From NCBI RefSeq assembly GCF_021653975.1, contig NZ_JAJKFK010000006.1, positions 289,779 to 353,778 on the forward strand: a DNA stretch of 64,000 bases, given 5' to 3'. Below the pieces are notes generated by a model. The model was not told the DNA's origin. It saw nothing but the letters and a program-made list of their open reading frames with translations, and did no database searches. A program made the translations under genes and the position numbers. Shown in pieces: positions 17,694 through 25,571 of this stretch (within the stretch, counting starts at the first letter, position 1; the number at the start of each line of letters is the position of its first letter). Origin of the DNA: Amycolatopsis sp. GM8. GTDB lineage: Bacteria; Actinomycetota; Actinomycetes; Mycobacteriales; Pseudonocardiaceae.

Positions 17694-19879
17694 CCGCCCA
17701 ACTGGACGCGCTCGATTTCACGGGCGAGCCCTTCGACGCCCTCGCCTGGACGGTGGAGGAGCTGGCCGAGCCGGCGCCGCCGCTGCCCGTGCTCGCCCCG
17801 ATCCCGCTGCCGGAGCCGGTGCGGCCCAGCCCGCGGCCGTCACCGCGGCCCCGGGCCGAGCCGGCACCGGCCCGCGAGGACGCCGTTTCCCAGCTGCTGC
17901 AGGACTTCCGGCAGGACCTGATCGCGGCGCACACCTCCGCGATGGAAGTGCAGACCGGGTTGCAGCGCCACCGGCTCGCCGCGCTCGGCCGTCCCGCACC
18001 GGTGCGCCCGGCGGCCCCGGTGGTCACGGCGGCCGCGGAAAGCGCTTACCGCGTCACGGTCGGGTACTCGCTCGACACCGGTCTTTCGGTGGCGGCGGAG
18101 CCGTGGCGCGCCGGTGCGGCCCGTCCCCCCGCGCCGGAACCCGCGTCCACGATGAGCGCGTTCAAGGCGCTCGCCCGGACGCCCGTCGTGTCGCTGGACG
18201 AGTCCGCGCTCGCGGAACTGGCACACGGCGCGATCGCCCCCGTGTTCGGCCCCGCCTACGACCAGGAGGGCGTCAACCCGGCGATCCGCCTGGCGGCGTG
18301 CGACCACGGTGCGCTCACGGCGGTCTCCGACCTGGCCCGCCACGGCGGGCCGTGGAATCGCGGGCAGCTGCACGCGGCGTACCGGGTGCACGACGAGGGG
18401 CTCACCGCCGCCGTCGAGGTCACCTGGCAGGCGGCGCAGGTGTTCGCGATCCAGGTCGGCCTGCACCTGTGCCTCGCCGGCGCCCGGTTCGAAGCCGTGC
18501 CGGACGCGTGCGAGGTGGAGTTGGTCCAGACCATGGCCGCAGGCGTCGGTGAGCTGACGCTGGACGTGGTGGAGATCGACCTGATCCCGCGGCCGTGGCT
18601 GCGGGTCAACGCGGAGCTGCGCCGCGACGGCGCGGTGGTCGCCCGGGTCCGGGACCTGACGTTGCGGATCGTGGAGGAGCCGGGCGCGCCGATCGGACCG
18701 GAGCGTGGCGGCGTGATCCCGCGCTTCTTCGGCCGCCGCAACGTGTTCGGGCAGCGCGCGCTGCTCGGCGAGTTCCACATGACGCACAGCGCGCGCGGTG
18801 GTCTGGACATCGCGCTGGGCCCGGAGTTCGCGCGGACCGCGGGACGTCGTGCGACCCGCATGCCCAACCACGGGCTGCAGTTGTGCGACCGGGTGATGGC
18901 GGTGGACGGCGAGCGGGGGAACCTGACCGGCGCCACCGGCCACACCGAGTACGACTCGCCCGCGGATTCCTGGTACTACGCGGAATCGGCGAACGCGTCC
19001 ATGCCGAACGTGGTGTACATGGAGACGTCACTGCAGTCGGCGTTGCTGCTGGGTTACTTCCTGGGTGCGACGCTGACCGCGCCGGAGGAGGACTACTGCC
19101 TGCGGAACCTGGACGGCAGTGCGACCGTGCTGCGCGAGGTCGACCTGCGGGACAAGACGATCCAGCAGACCAGCCGGCTGTTGAACACGACGGTGCTCGT
19201 GGGCGCGGTGCTGCAGTCGTTCTCGTACGAGCTGTCCGTGGACGGCGAGCCGTTCTACGCGGGGGAGTCGCTGTTCGGCTTCTTCAACGAGACGGCGCTG
19301 GCCAATCAGAACGGTTTGGACAACGGTGGTTACGTCCCGCCGTGGCTGGATTCTGAGCGCCCTGAGACCCGCACGGTCGACATCGCGGCGCGGCGTTCTT
19401 CGGCGGGCGGTCTGAAGGCCTCGCAGGGTCACATGGCCGTGCTGGACGCCATGACGGTCGTCGACGGCGGCGGGAAGTTCGGTGCGGGCTACCTGCACGC
19501 GGTGCGCCCGATCCGGGCCGACGACTGGTACTTCTCCTATCACTTCCACCTGGACCCGGTGATGCCCGGTTCGCTCGGCGTCGAGGCCGTCCTCCAGACG
19601 ATGCAGGAGTGGGCGGTCGACACCGGCTTGGCGGATGGCCTGCGGGACCCGGAGTTCGTGGTGCCGGCGAACCTGGCGCTGTCGTGGCGTTACCGGGGCC
19701 AGATCCTGGCCGAGGACCGGGAGATGACACTCGAGGTGCACATCAAGTCCGTGGAGCGCCGCCCCGGCCGGGTGCGCGTGGTCGGCGAGGCGAGTGTGTG
19801 GAAGCCCGGGATGCGGATCTACGAGCTGACCGATGTGGCTGTGGAGTTGCGGGAGCCCGGGTCTGCTCCCTGGGGTTAG
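17690..19879 (+). CDS. PfaC-type FabA-like tandem dehydratase, stand-alone
   Basis: The protein has 729 residues from ATG 17690, coupled to pfaA by ATGA. The first 130 residues are Pro/Ala-rich with a short helical stretch (VSQLLQDFRQDLIAAH) like the post-AT helix of pfaA. The remainder consists of FabA-type hotdog units. One (about residues 390-540) has RMPNHGLQLCDRV and SMPNVVYMETSLQ. The last (about 565-725) has HFHLDPVMPG followed by EAVLQ, with the FabA catalytic Asp/Glu/Gln pattern. An earlier divergent unit occupies about 165-340. This corresponds to the C-terminal half of PfaC without its KS-CLF half. It would dehydrate 3-hydroxyacyl-ACP and may isomerise double bonds. Confidence 0.88.
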   Translation: MTAQLDALDFTGEPFDALAWTVEELAEPAPPLPVLAPIPLPEPVRPSPRPSPRPRAEPAPAREDAVSQLLQDFRQDLIAAHTSAMEVQTGLQRHRLAALGRPAPVRPAAPVVTAAAESAYRVTVGYSLDTGLSVAAEPWRAGAARPPAPEPASTMSAFKALARTPVVSLDESALAELAHGAIAPVFGPAYDQEGVNPAIRLAACDHGALTAVSDLARHGGPWNRGQLHAAYRVHDEGLTAAVEVTWQAAQVFAIQVGLHLCLAGARFEAVPDACEVELVQTMAAGVGELTLDVVEIDLIPRPWLRVNAELRRDGAVVARVRDLTLRIVEEPGAPIGPERGGVIPRFFGRRNVFGQRALLGEFHMTHSARGGLDIALGPEFARTAGRRATRMPNHGLQLCDRVMAVDGERGNLTGATGHTEYDSPADSWYYAESANASMPNVVYMETSLQSALLLGYFLGATLTAPEEDYCLRNLDGSATVLREVDLRDKTIQQTSRLLNTTVLVGAVLQSFSYELSVDGEPFYAGESLFGFFNETALANQNGLDNGGYVPPWLDSERPETRTVDIAARRSSAGGLKASQGHMAVLDAMTVVDGGGKFGAGYLHAVRPIRADDWYFSYHFHLDPVMPGSLGVEAVLQTMQEWAVDTGLADGLRDPEFVVPANLALSWRYRGQILAEDREMTLEVHIKSVERRPGRVRVVGEASVWKPGMRIYELTDVAVELREPGSAPWG

Positions 19880-19900
19880 GGGGCCTTGGCTCCGGAACGA

Positions 19901-19940
19901 CAAAGCTGCCCCTCCCGCACATTCGGGAGGGGCAGCTTTG
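19901..19940. terminator. Strong bidirectional terminator after the synthase operon
   Basis: Perfect 17-bp inverted repeat, left arm 19901-19917 and right arm 19924-19940, with a 6-nt loop (CACATT). The stem has a G/C-rich centre and AAAG/CTTT ends, so it presents a short U-tract in either direction. It is 21 bp after the stop of the dehydratase gene. Confidence 0.9.
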
Positions 19941-20008
19941 ATATCTCGCGCGGGTGGTGGGTTAGCTTAGCCCAGGCCATCGAACCTGATATCCCACCAA
20001 CGCCCATA

Positions 20009-20073
20009 CCCTCCCCCGCCCCGATCCCAAGCCGCGCTTCCCGCGAACACTCAAAGATCGGGGCGGGGGAGGG
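20009..20073. repeat. Perfect 18-bp inverted repeat with 29-nt loop
   Basis: The left arm 20009-20026 and right arm 20056-20073 are exact reverse complements (C-rich versus G-rich, ending GATC). It lies between the synthase terminator and the end of the minus-strand ABC operon. It may be a second terminator for convergent transcription or a remnant of a mobile miniature element; no target-site duplication is obvious. Confidence 0.6.
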
Positions 20074-20086
20074 CAACCCGCAAACC

Positions 20087-20105
20087 GAGGGCGCTCAGCG
20101 CCCTC
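20087..20105 (-). terminator. Short hairpin after the minus-strand ABC operon
   Basis: Arms 20087-20094 and 20098-20105 form an 8-bp stem (GAGGGCGC/GCGCCCTC) with a 3-nt loop. It is 18 bp beyond the stop of the last permease gene (20124), in the right place for a terminator of that operon. Confidence 0.5.
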
Positions 20106-20123
20106 CCCACAACACCCCAGAAC

Positions 20124-20969
20124 TCACTTCAACCCGGAACGAACAAAAGCACTGACGATATGCCGCCGCAGCACCAGATACAGCACAAAGATCGGCAGAC
20201 AAGCCAGACCGGCGACCGCCATCAGCGGACCCCAGTAGGTCCCCTGCGTGCCCTCGCTGATCATGAAGCTACGCAACCCGAGCTGCAGCATCGCGTTCGT
20301 CCGCTGCAGCACCAGGGCCGGCCAGAAGTACTCGTTCCAGGACGTCACGAGCAGCAGGATGGTCAGCGCCGCCAAGGGGGCACGCAGGTTCGGCACCACC
20401 ACGGTCCACAGCGTCGCCCACGAGGAACGGCCATCCATTGTGGACGCTTCGATCAGTTCCTTCGGGAACGAGTCGAGGTGCTGGCGCAACAGAATCACAC
20501 CGAGCGCCGAGCACAGGTTCGGCACGATCACCCCGGCGAGCGTGTTGAGCAGGCCGAGCTGCAACAACAGCACGTAGTTCGGCAGCATGGTGACCTGGAA
20601 GGGGACCAGCCAGGTCCCGACGAACAGCAGGTAACACAGGCGCTGCAACCGGAACCGCCAAGCGGCGAAGGCGTACGCGGCGAGCAGGCCGGTCAGCAGC
20701 TGGCCCAGGGCCGTGAGCAGCGAGACCAGCGTCGTGTTGAACAACAGGCTGCCGACGTCGACCAGGTGCGCGGCCTCGGTGTAGTTGCCGAGCGAAAGCG
20801 GCCACGGCAGCGGCGACAGGGAAAGCACGTCTTCCGGCCGGCGCAGCGACGTCGCGTACAGCCAGTAGATCGGGAACAGGCACAGCACGCCGAGCACGGT
20901 CAGCACGGCGTGCCCCGACACGGTGCGCCACCGTGAGCGTTCCGCCACCACAGCATCCACAGTGGACAT
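20124..20969 (-). CDS. ABC transporter permease, MalG/UgpE type
   Basis: The protein has 281 residues from ATG 20969; the frame extends upstream but only into the neighbouring permease. About six membrane segments are visible, with the EAA-type cytoplasmic loop (ELIEASTMDG) that contacts the ATPase near residue 190. It is the second permease of a carbohydrate/glycerol-phosphate-class importer and is the last gene of the operon. It is separated from the first permease by only 2 bp. Substrate not identifiable. Confidence 0.92.
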   Translation of the reverse strand: MSTVDAVVAERSRWRTVSGHAVLTVLGVLCLFPIYWLYATSLRRPEDVLSLSPLPWPLSLGNYTEAAHLVDVGSLLFNTTLVSLLTALGQLLTGLLAAYAFAAWRFRLQRLCYLLFVGTWLVPFQVTMLPNYVLLLQLGLLNTLAGVIVPNLCSALGVILLRQHLDSFPKELIEASTMDGRSSWATLWTVVVPNLRAPLAALTILLLVTSWNEYFWPALVLQRTNAMLQLGLRSFMISEGTQGTYWGPLMAVAGLACLPIFVLYLVLRRHIVSAFVRSGLK

Positions 20970-20971
20970 CC

Positions 20972-21910
20972 TCAGTTGTCGTGAAAGGCCAGTTTTTCCG
21001 ACAGCCAGACCAGCACCAGCGCCACGAGACCGAATACCACGAACAGCAGGATCCCGGCCGACGTGCCGAGCCCGGCATCGAAGCTGTGGAAGCTGTAGTC
21101 CCACAGCAGGTAGTAGACGTTCGTGGTGGCACCGGACGGACCGCCCTGGGTGATCGTGTCGATCAGCGGGAACGTCCACTGCGCCGACAACAGTACGGTC
21201 ATCAGCACCAGGAACACGAGCGTCGGCGAGAGCAGCGGCAGGGTGATCCACCGGGTGATCTGCCCGCGCGACGCGCCGTCGATCAGCGCCGCCTCCGTGT
21301 AGTCCCGGTTGATGTTCGCCAGGCCGGCGGCGACGACGAGCACCGCGAACCCGAGCAGGTGCCAGCCGGTGATCACGATGATCGCCGGCTGCGCCCAGGT
21401 CGCGTCGTGCAGCCAGTTCGTGCTCGTGCCCAGGATCTTGTTCAGCAGACCGGCGCCGGGATCGAGCAGCCATTCCCAGACCGTCGCGCTCGCCACCGGC
21501 GCGACCAGCAGCGGCGCGAACACCATCGCCTGGTACACCGCGCGGGCGCGGCCCTGGATGCGTTGCGTCAGCAGCCCGACCAGCACGGGAATCACGACGG
21601 TGAACGGCAGCAGGCCACCGATCACCTCCAGGGTGCGCCAGACCGACGCGCCCACCGCGGGCAGGGTGAACAGCCGGGCATAGTTGTCCAGACCAACCGG
21701 GGTCGCGGGCGAGGTCGGCAGCAGGTTCCAGGAATAGAACGAAAGCTGCGCGGTCTGCACGAGCGGCCGGTACGTCCAGATCACCAGCAGCGCCAGCGCG
21801 GGCGCCACGTACAGATACGGCGGTGCGGCGCGCAGCAGGCGCCGCGGCACCGACGGCCGTGCCACCCGAGGGGGTGCCACGACCGCCGGCGCCGGAACTT
21901 CCACGAACAT
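20972..21910 (-). CDS. ABC transporter permease, MalF/UgpA type
   Basis: The protein has 312 residues from ATG 21910. It has a cytoplasmic N-terminus, about six transmembrane segments beginning with YLYVAPALALLVIW, and the EAA loop (YTEAALIDGAS) near residue 210. It forms the heterodimeric channel with the following MalG-type protein. It is 3 bp downstream of the phosphoesterase gene. Confidence 0.92.
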   Translation of the reverse strand: MFVEVPAPAVVAPPRVARPSVPRRLLRAAPPYLYVAPALALLVIWTYRPLVQTAQLSFYSWNLLPTSPATPVGLDNYARLFTLPAVGASVWRTLEVIGGLLPFTVVIPVLVGLLTQRIQGRARAVYQAMVFAPLLVAPVASATVWEWLLDPGAGLLNKILGTSTNWLHDATWAQPAIIVITGWHLLGFAVLVVAAGLANINRDYTEAALIDGASRGQITRWITLPLLSPTLVFLVLMTVLLSAQWTFPLIDTITQGGPSGATTNVYYLLWDYSFHSFDAGLGTSAGILLFVVFGLVALVLVWLSEKLAFHDN

Positions 21911-21913
21911 CGG

Positions 21914-22762
21914 CTACCTGTCCCGCGAGAGCGCTTCGGTGATCCGCTGGACCGTCGTGTCGCGGTCCCGCTCGTACACCGTGGGGGTGTCACTCAGTTC
22001 GATCGCCGTCGCGACGAGCGTGCCGTCGATCAGGTCGATCCGGGTGAAGCCCGCACCGGCGTGGGCGCGCAACAGGCCCTTCGGCGGCAGCGTGTCCACT
22101 CGGTAGGCCATCGCGGGCGACACCCACACCGGGATCCCGGCCAGCTGTCCGCATCCGGTGTGGTGCGCGTGTCCACTGAGGATCATCCGGACGTCGGTGC
22201 CCTTCAGCACCGCCGCCAGCTCGTCGATCTCCGTCAACCGCAACAGGTGCGGCGCCGGGGCGGGCGAGGGCAGCGGCGGATGGTGCACGACGAGCAGGGT
22301 GCCGCGCGGCGCCGGGTTCGCCAGCTCCGTGCTCAGCCAGGCCAGCTGCGCCCGGTCGAGGATGCCCTCGTGCCGGCCGGGGGACGTGCTGTCGAGCGCG
22401 ATCACCCGCAGGCCGCCGATCCAGTGCACCGAGTCGAGCGGCCCGTAGTCCGAAGTGGACAGGAGCTCCGCCGCGAACGCGGACCGCTCGTCGTGGTTGC
22501 CCATCACGTACACGACCTCGGCGTCCAGCAGGCGCGCCGCCGGATCCACGACCGACCGCAGCCTGCGGTACGCCTCGGGCTTCCCCGAGTCGGCGAGATC
22601 GCCGCTGAGCAGCAGCCCGTGCACCGGGACACCGGCGGTGAGCACGGTCTCGATCGCCCGCCGCAGCAGCGCGAATGTGTCGACAAGACCGTGCATCAGC
22701 TCACCGTCGGCACCGATGTGCGTGTCCGACAGCTGGATCAGCGTCAGTTCGGGAACCGTCAC
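21914..22762 (-). CDS. Calcineurin-like metallophosphoesterase embedded in the ABC operon
   Basis: The protein has 282 residues from GTG 22762, which overlaps the stop of the binding-protein gene (GTGA). The complete binuclear-metal set is visible: SDTHIG near residue 13, GDLADSG, GNHDE, a HHPP segment and GHAHHTG. This is the class III cyclic-nucleotide phosphodiesterase/GpdQ-like fold (CpdA, Rv0805 relatives). No signal peptide is seen, so it is cytosolic. Its position between binding protein and permeases suggests that it hydrolyses the imported compound, for example a glycerophosphodiester; that is inference. Confidence 0.88.
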   Translation of the reverse strand: MTVPELTLIQLSDTHIGADGELMHGLVDTFALLRRAIETVLTAGVPVHGLLLSGDLADSGKPEAYRRLRSVVDPAARLLDAEVVYVMGNHDERSAFAAELLSTSDYGPLDSVHWIGGLRVIALDSTSPGRHEGILDRAQLAWLSTELANPAPRGTLLVVHHPPLPSPAPAPHLLRLTEIDELAAVLKGTDVRMILSGHAHHTGCGQLAGIPVWVSPAMAYRVDTLPPKGLLRAHAGAGFTRIDLIDGTLVATAIELSDTPTVYERDRDTTVQRITEALSRDR

Positions 22763-24141
22763 TTGCCGCCACCGGGCAGCAATGCCGTCACCTGTTGCTG
22801 GGCGCCGGTGAGCGTCGAGGCCGGGTCGGCGCCCTGGAACACCGACTTCTCGACGCCGTCCATCATCGTGTCGCGGATCTGCTGGTAGCTGTTGCCGGGG
22901 AAGGCGATCCACGGCTCGACGGTGTTCAGCTGGTCCACGTTCGGCTTGATCATCGGGTTCTGCGCGGCCCAGGTCTTCAGGTGCGCCGGGTCGTTGAGCA
23001 GATCCAGCCGCAGCGGCAGGTAGCCGATCTTGCTGGTGATCATGTCGTAGGCCTCGGGGCTGGTGAGGAACTGGATCAGCTCCCAGGCGGCCCGCTGCTT
23101 CGCCGGGTCGGCGGAGAACACGAACAGCGCGGCACCGGAGTTCGTCGGCACCGCCGCGTGCCCGTCGAACGTCGGCAGCGTCGTCGCCCGCAGGTCCCAC
23201 TTGGCGCCCTGCGCGCCCTTCTGGAAGGTGCCCTGCTGCGAGCTGCTCTCCAGCATCATCCCGAGGTCACCGCGGGTGAAGCCCTGCACCGCCTGCACCT
23301 GCGAAAGCTTCGGCATCGCGTTCGCGGTCACCATGTCCTGCATCGTCTTGACCGTCTGCACCGACGGCTGGTCGGCGAACTGCAGCGTCTTGCGGTCGGC
23401 CGAGAGCACCCGGCCGTCGTTGGAGCGCACGAGGCTCTGGAAGCACCAGTCGCTCGCGGACCGGGTCAGGCAGTCGACGTAGGCGCCGTCCTTGCCGGTG
23501 GCCTGCTTGATCTTCGCGCCGTCCTGCTGGACCTCGGCCCAGGTCTTCGGCGGGTTCGCCGGGTCGAGACCGGCCTGCTGGAACAGCGTCGCGTTGTAGT
23601 AGAGAACCGGCGTGGACAGCACGAACGGCACGCCGTAGGTCTTGCCGTTGTAGTCGCCGAGCGTGCGGATCGGCGCCGCGTACGGGAACTGGCCGCCGAA
23701 GTTGTCCTGCACCGCCTGCTTGGTGACCAGGTCGTCCAGCGGCTTCGCGCCGAGCTGCCCGGCGGCGAAGTCGAGCGTGTCGAACCCGAGCTGCGCCACG
23801 TCGGGCGGGTTGCCGGCGGCGGTCTCGGTCTGCACGCTCGACGCCGCGTTCTTGGCCGGGTTCGGGTCGGTGCCCTGCGGCTTCTGCGCGGTCACCTTGA
23901 TGTTCGGGTGGGCCTGCTGGAACTTCGCGATCAGCGCGTTGAACGTGTCGGTCCAGGCGCCGGCGAGGCCGAAGTTGTAGCTCTCGAACACAATCGACAC
24001 CTGCTGGCCGGCGGCGAGCTCCGGTGCCTGCGCGACAGCGGACGAGTCCGAGGTCGACGGGGCGCCGACACCACACGCCGTGACACCGAGCAGGGTGGCC
24101 GCGGCGAGTACGCCGCCGGCGTGGAAACGGGTGATTCTCAT
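22759..24141 (-). CDS. ABC transporter extracellular solute-binding lipoprotein (family 1)
   Basis: The protein has 460 residues from ATG 24141, whose ATGA overlaps the stop of the ATPase gene. It has a lipoprotein signal peptide ending in the lipobox VTAC (about residue 22), then a typical family-1 binding protein with the YNFGLAGAWTDTFNALI N-terminal region. It captures a sugar or glycerol-phosphate-like solute outside the membrane. Start chosen because an in-frame upstream codon (24207) would bury the signal peptide. Confidence 0.92.
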   Translation of the reverse strand: MRITRFHAGGVLAAATLLGVTACGVGAPSTSDSSAVAQAPELAAGQQVSIVFESYNFGLAGAWTDTFNALIAKFQQAHPNIKVTAQKPQGTDPNPAKNAASSVQTETAAGNPPDVAQLGFDTLDFAAGQLGAKPLDDLVTKQAVQDNFGGQFPYAAPIRTLGDYNGKTYGVPFVLSTPVLYYNATLFQQAGLDPANPPKTWAEVQQDGAKIKQATGKDGAYVDCLTRSASDWCFQSLVRSNDGRVLSADRKTLQFADQPSVQTVKTMQDMVTANAMPKLSQVQAVQGFTRGDLGMMLESSSQQGTFQKGAQGAKWDLRATTLPTFDGHAAVPTNSGAALFVFSADPAKQRAAWELIQFLTSPEAYDMITSKIGYLPLRLDLLNDPAHLKTWAAQNPMIKPNVDQLNTVEPWIAFPGNSYQQIRDTMMDGVEKSVFQGADPASTLTGAQQQVTALLPGGGK

Positions 24142-25271
24142 GCAAGTACTCCTTGTTCCGTTGCGTCGTTGCGAGGGGAGGGGGACGGGGCCGGGTCGTC
24201 CTGCCACAGCAGGCGCCGGCCGGTGGTGGGGTGGAACAGGTGCAGGTGGTCGGGTTCGACGGCGAGCCGGACCGGGTCGCCCGGCGCGAGCCCGAGCGGC
24301 CGCGGGCCGCGCACCGCGACGCGCGCGGTGCCGACGTCGCAGTGCGCGACCTCCTCGGCACCGAGGTTCTCCACCAGCCGCACGATTCCTTCGATGCCGG
24401 GACGGGAGTCGTGCGGGCGCAGGTGCTCGGGCCGGATGCCGAGCACGACCTCGGTCTCGGGCACGACGCCGATCCGGCCGAGCGGGAGGTTGATGTCGGG
24501 CGCCGCCGCGAACAGCATCCGGCCGCGGCTGGACACCTTGGCGCGGATCAGGTTCATCGGCGGCGAGCCGAGGAACCCGGCGACGAACGTGGACGCGGGC
24601 TCGTCGTAGACCTCGGTCGGCGTGCCGACCTGCTCCAGCTTCCCGCCGGAGAGGATGGCGATGCGGGTGGCCATGGTCATCGCCTCAACCTGGTCGTGGG
24701 TGACGTAGACGAACGTGCCGCGCAGGCGCCGGTGCAGTTCCACGAGCTCGTAACGGGTGGACGCGCGCAGCTTGGCGTCCAGATTGGACAGTGGCTCGTC
24801 CATCAGGAACGCGCCGGGATCGCGCACCAGCGCCCGGCCCAGCGCGACCCGCTGGCGCTGCCCGCCGGACAGCTCACGCGGGCGCCGCCGCAGCAGCTCG
24901 GTCAGCTCGAGCGCTTCGGCGACGTCGGTGACCTTGCGGTCGATCTCCTTGCGGGGGCGGCGCCGCGCGCGCAGCGGGAAGCCGATGTTGCGCTCGACCG
25001 ACAGGTGCGGGTAGAGCGCGTAGCTCTGGAACACCATCGCCAGGTCGCGGTCGCGCGGCGGGACGTGCGTGATGTCGCGGCCGTCGAGCTCCAGCTGTCC
25101 CTCGTCCAGCTGCGCCAGTCCCGCGATGGCGCGCAGCAGGGTCGACTTGCCGCATCCGCTGGGGCCGAGCAGGACCAGGAACTCGCCGTCGGCGATGTCG
25201 AGGGTCACCCCGTCGACCGCGGTGACGGCGCCAAACCGTTTGGTCGCCGCCCGGATTCGGATTTGGCCCAC
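24138..25271 (-). CDS. ABC transporter ATP-binding protein, MalK/UgpC type
   Basis: The protein has 377 residues from GTG 25271, preceded by AAAGGGA. Walker A GPSGCGKST, the signature LSGGQRQRVALGRAL, Walker B FLMDEPLSNLDAK and the H-loop (YVTHDQVEAMT) are present, and a C-terminal OB/TOBE regulatory region follows. It is the first gene of the five-gene operon, an order different from ugpBAEC of Escherichia coli. A MalK-type ATPase can be shared by several importers. Confidence 0.94.
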   Translation of the reverse strand: MGQIRIRAATKRFGAVTAVDGVTLDIADGEFLVLLGPSGCGKSTLLRAIAGLAQLDEGQLELDGRDITHVPPRDRDLAMVFQSYALYPHLSVERNIGFPLRARRRPRKEIDRKVTDVAEALELTELLRRRPRELSGGQRQRVALGRALVRDPGAFLMDEPLSNLDAKLRASTRYELVELHRRLRGTFVYVTHDQVEAMTMATRIAILSGGKLEQVGTPTEVYDEPASTFVAGFLGSPPMNLIRAKVSSRGRMLFAAAPDINLPLGRIGVVPETEVVLGIRPEHLRPHDSRPGIEGIVRLVENLGAEEVAHCDVGTARVAVRGPRPLGLAPGDPVRLAVEPDHLHLFHPTTGRRLLWQDDPAPSPSPRNDATEQGVLA

Positions 25272-25571
25272 CGAATATCCCTTTCGAGTCGGTCGTGTTC
25301 GCGGGAGAATCCCAGCACGCCGGAATGTATAGGGGGTGAACGGTGGCCCCGATAGCGGGTCACCAGCACCGACGAACCCGTTGTCCTGCAGGAACAATAG
25401 AAATCGCGGGCACTTCGATCGGCAGCGCCAATCGGGACCCGATCGGAGCTGACTATCAACCGATAGCCATCATTTATCGCACCGGCGAACATTATTGTGA
25501 TATTCAATCGGCCGAATCGAAACCGCGCCGTGCCCTGACGAATTGCCCGCCGATTCGCCCACGCTGGGCGT
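25272..25571. other. Divergent intergenic region
   Basis: 300 bp without a gene separate the minus-strand ABC operon from the plus-strand reductase. Around 25440-25520 it is clearly more AT-rich than its surroundings (for example TTATCGC and ATTATTGTGATATTC), as expected for promoter DNA serving both sides. A TATACAT on the minus strand (25331-25325) is a possible -10 box for the ABC operon, without a matching -35. No confident operator was found. Confidence 0.4.
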
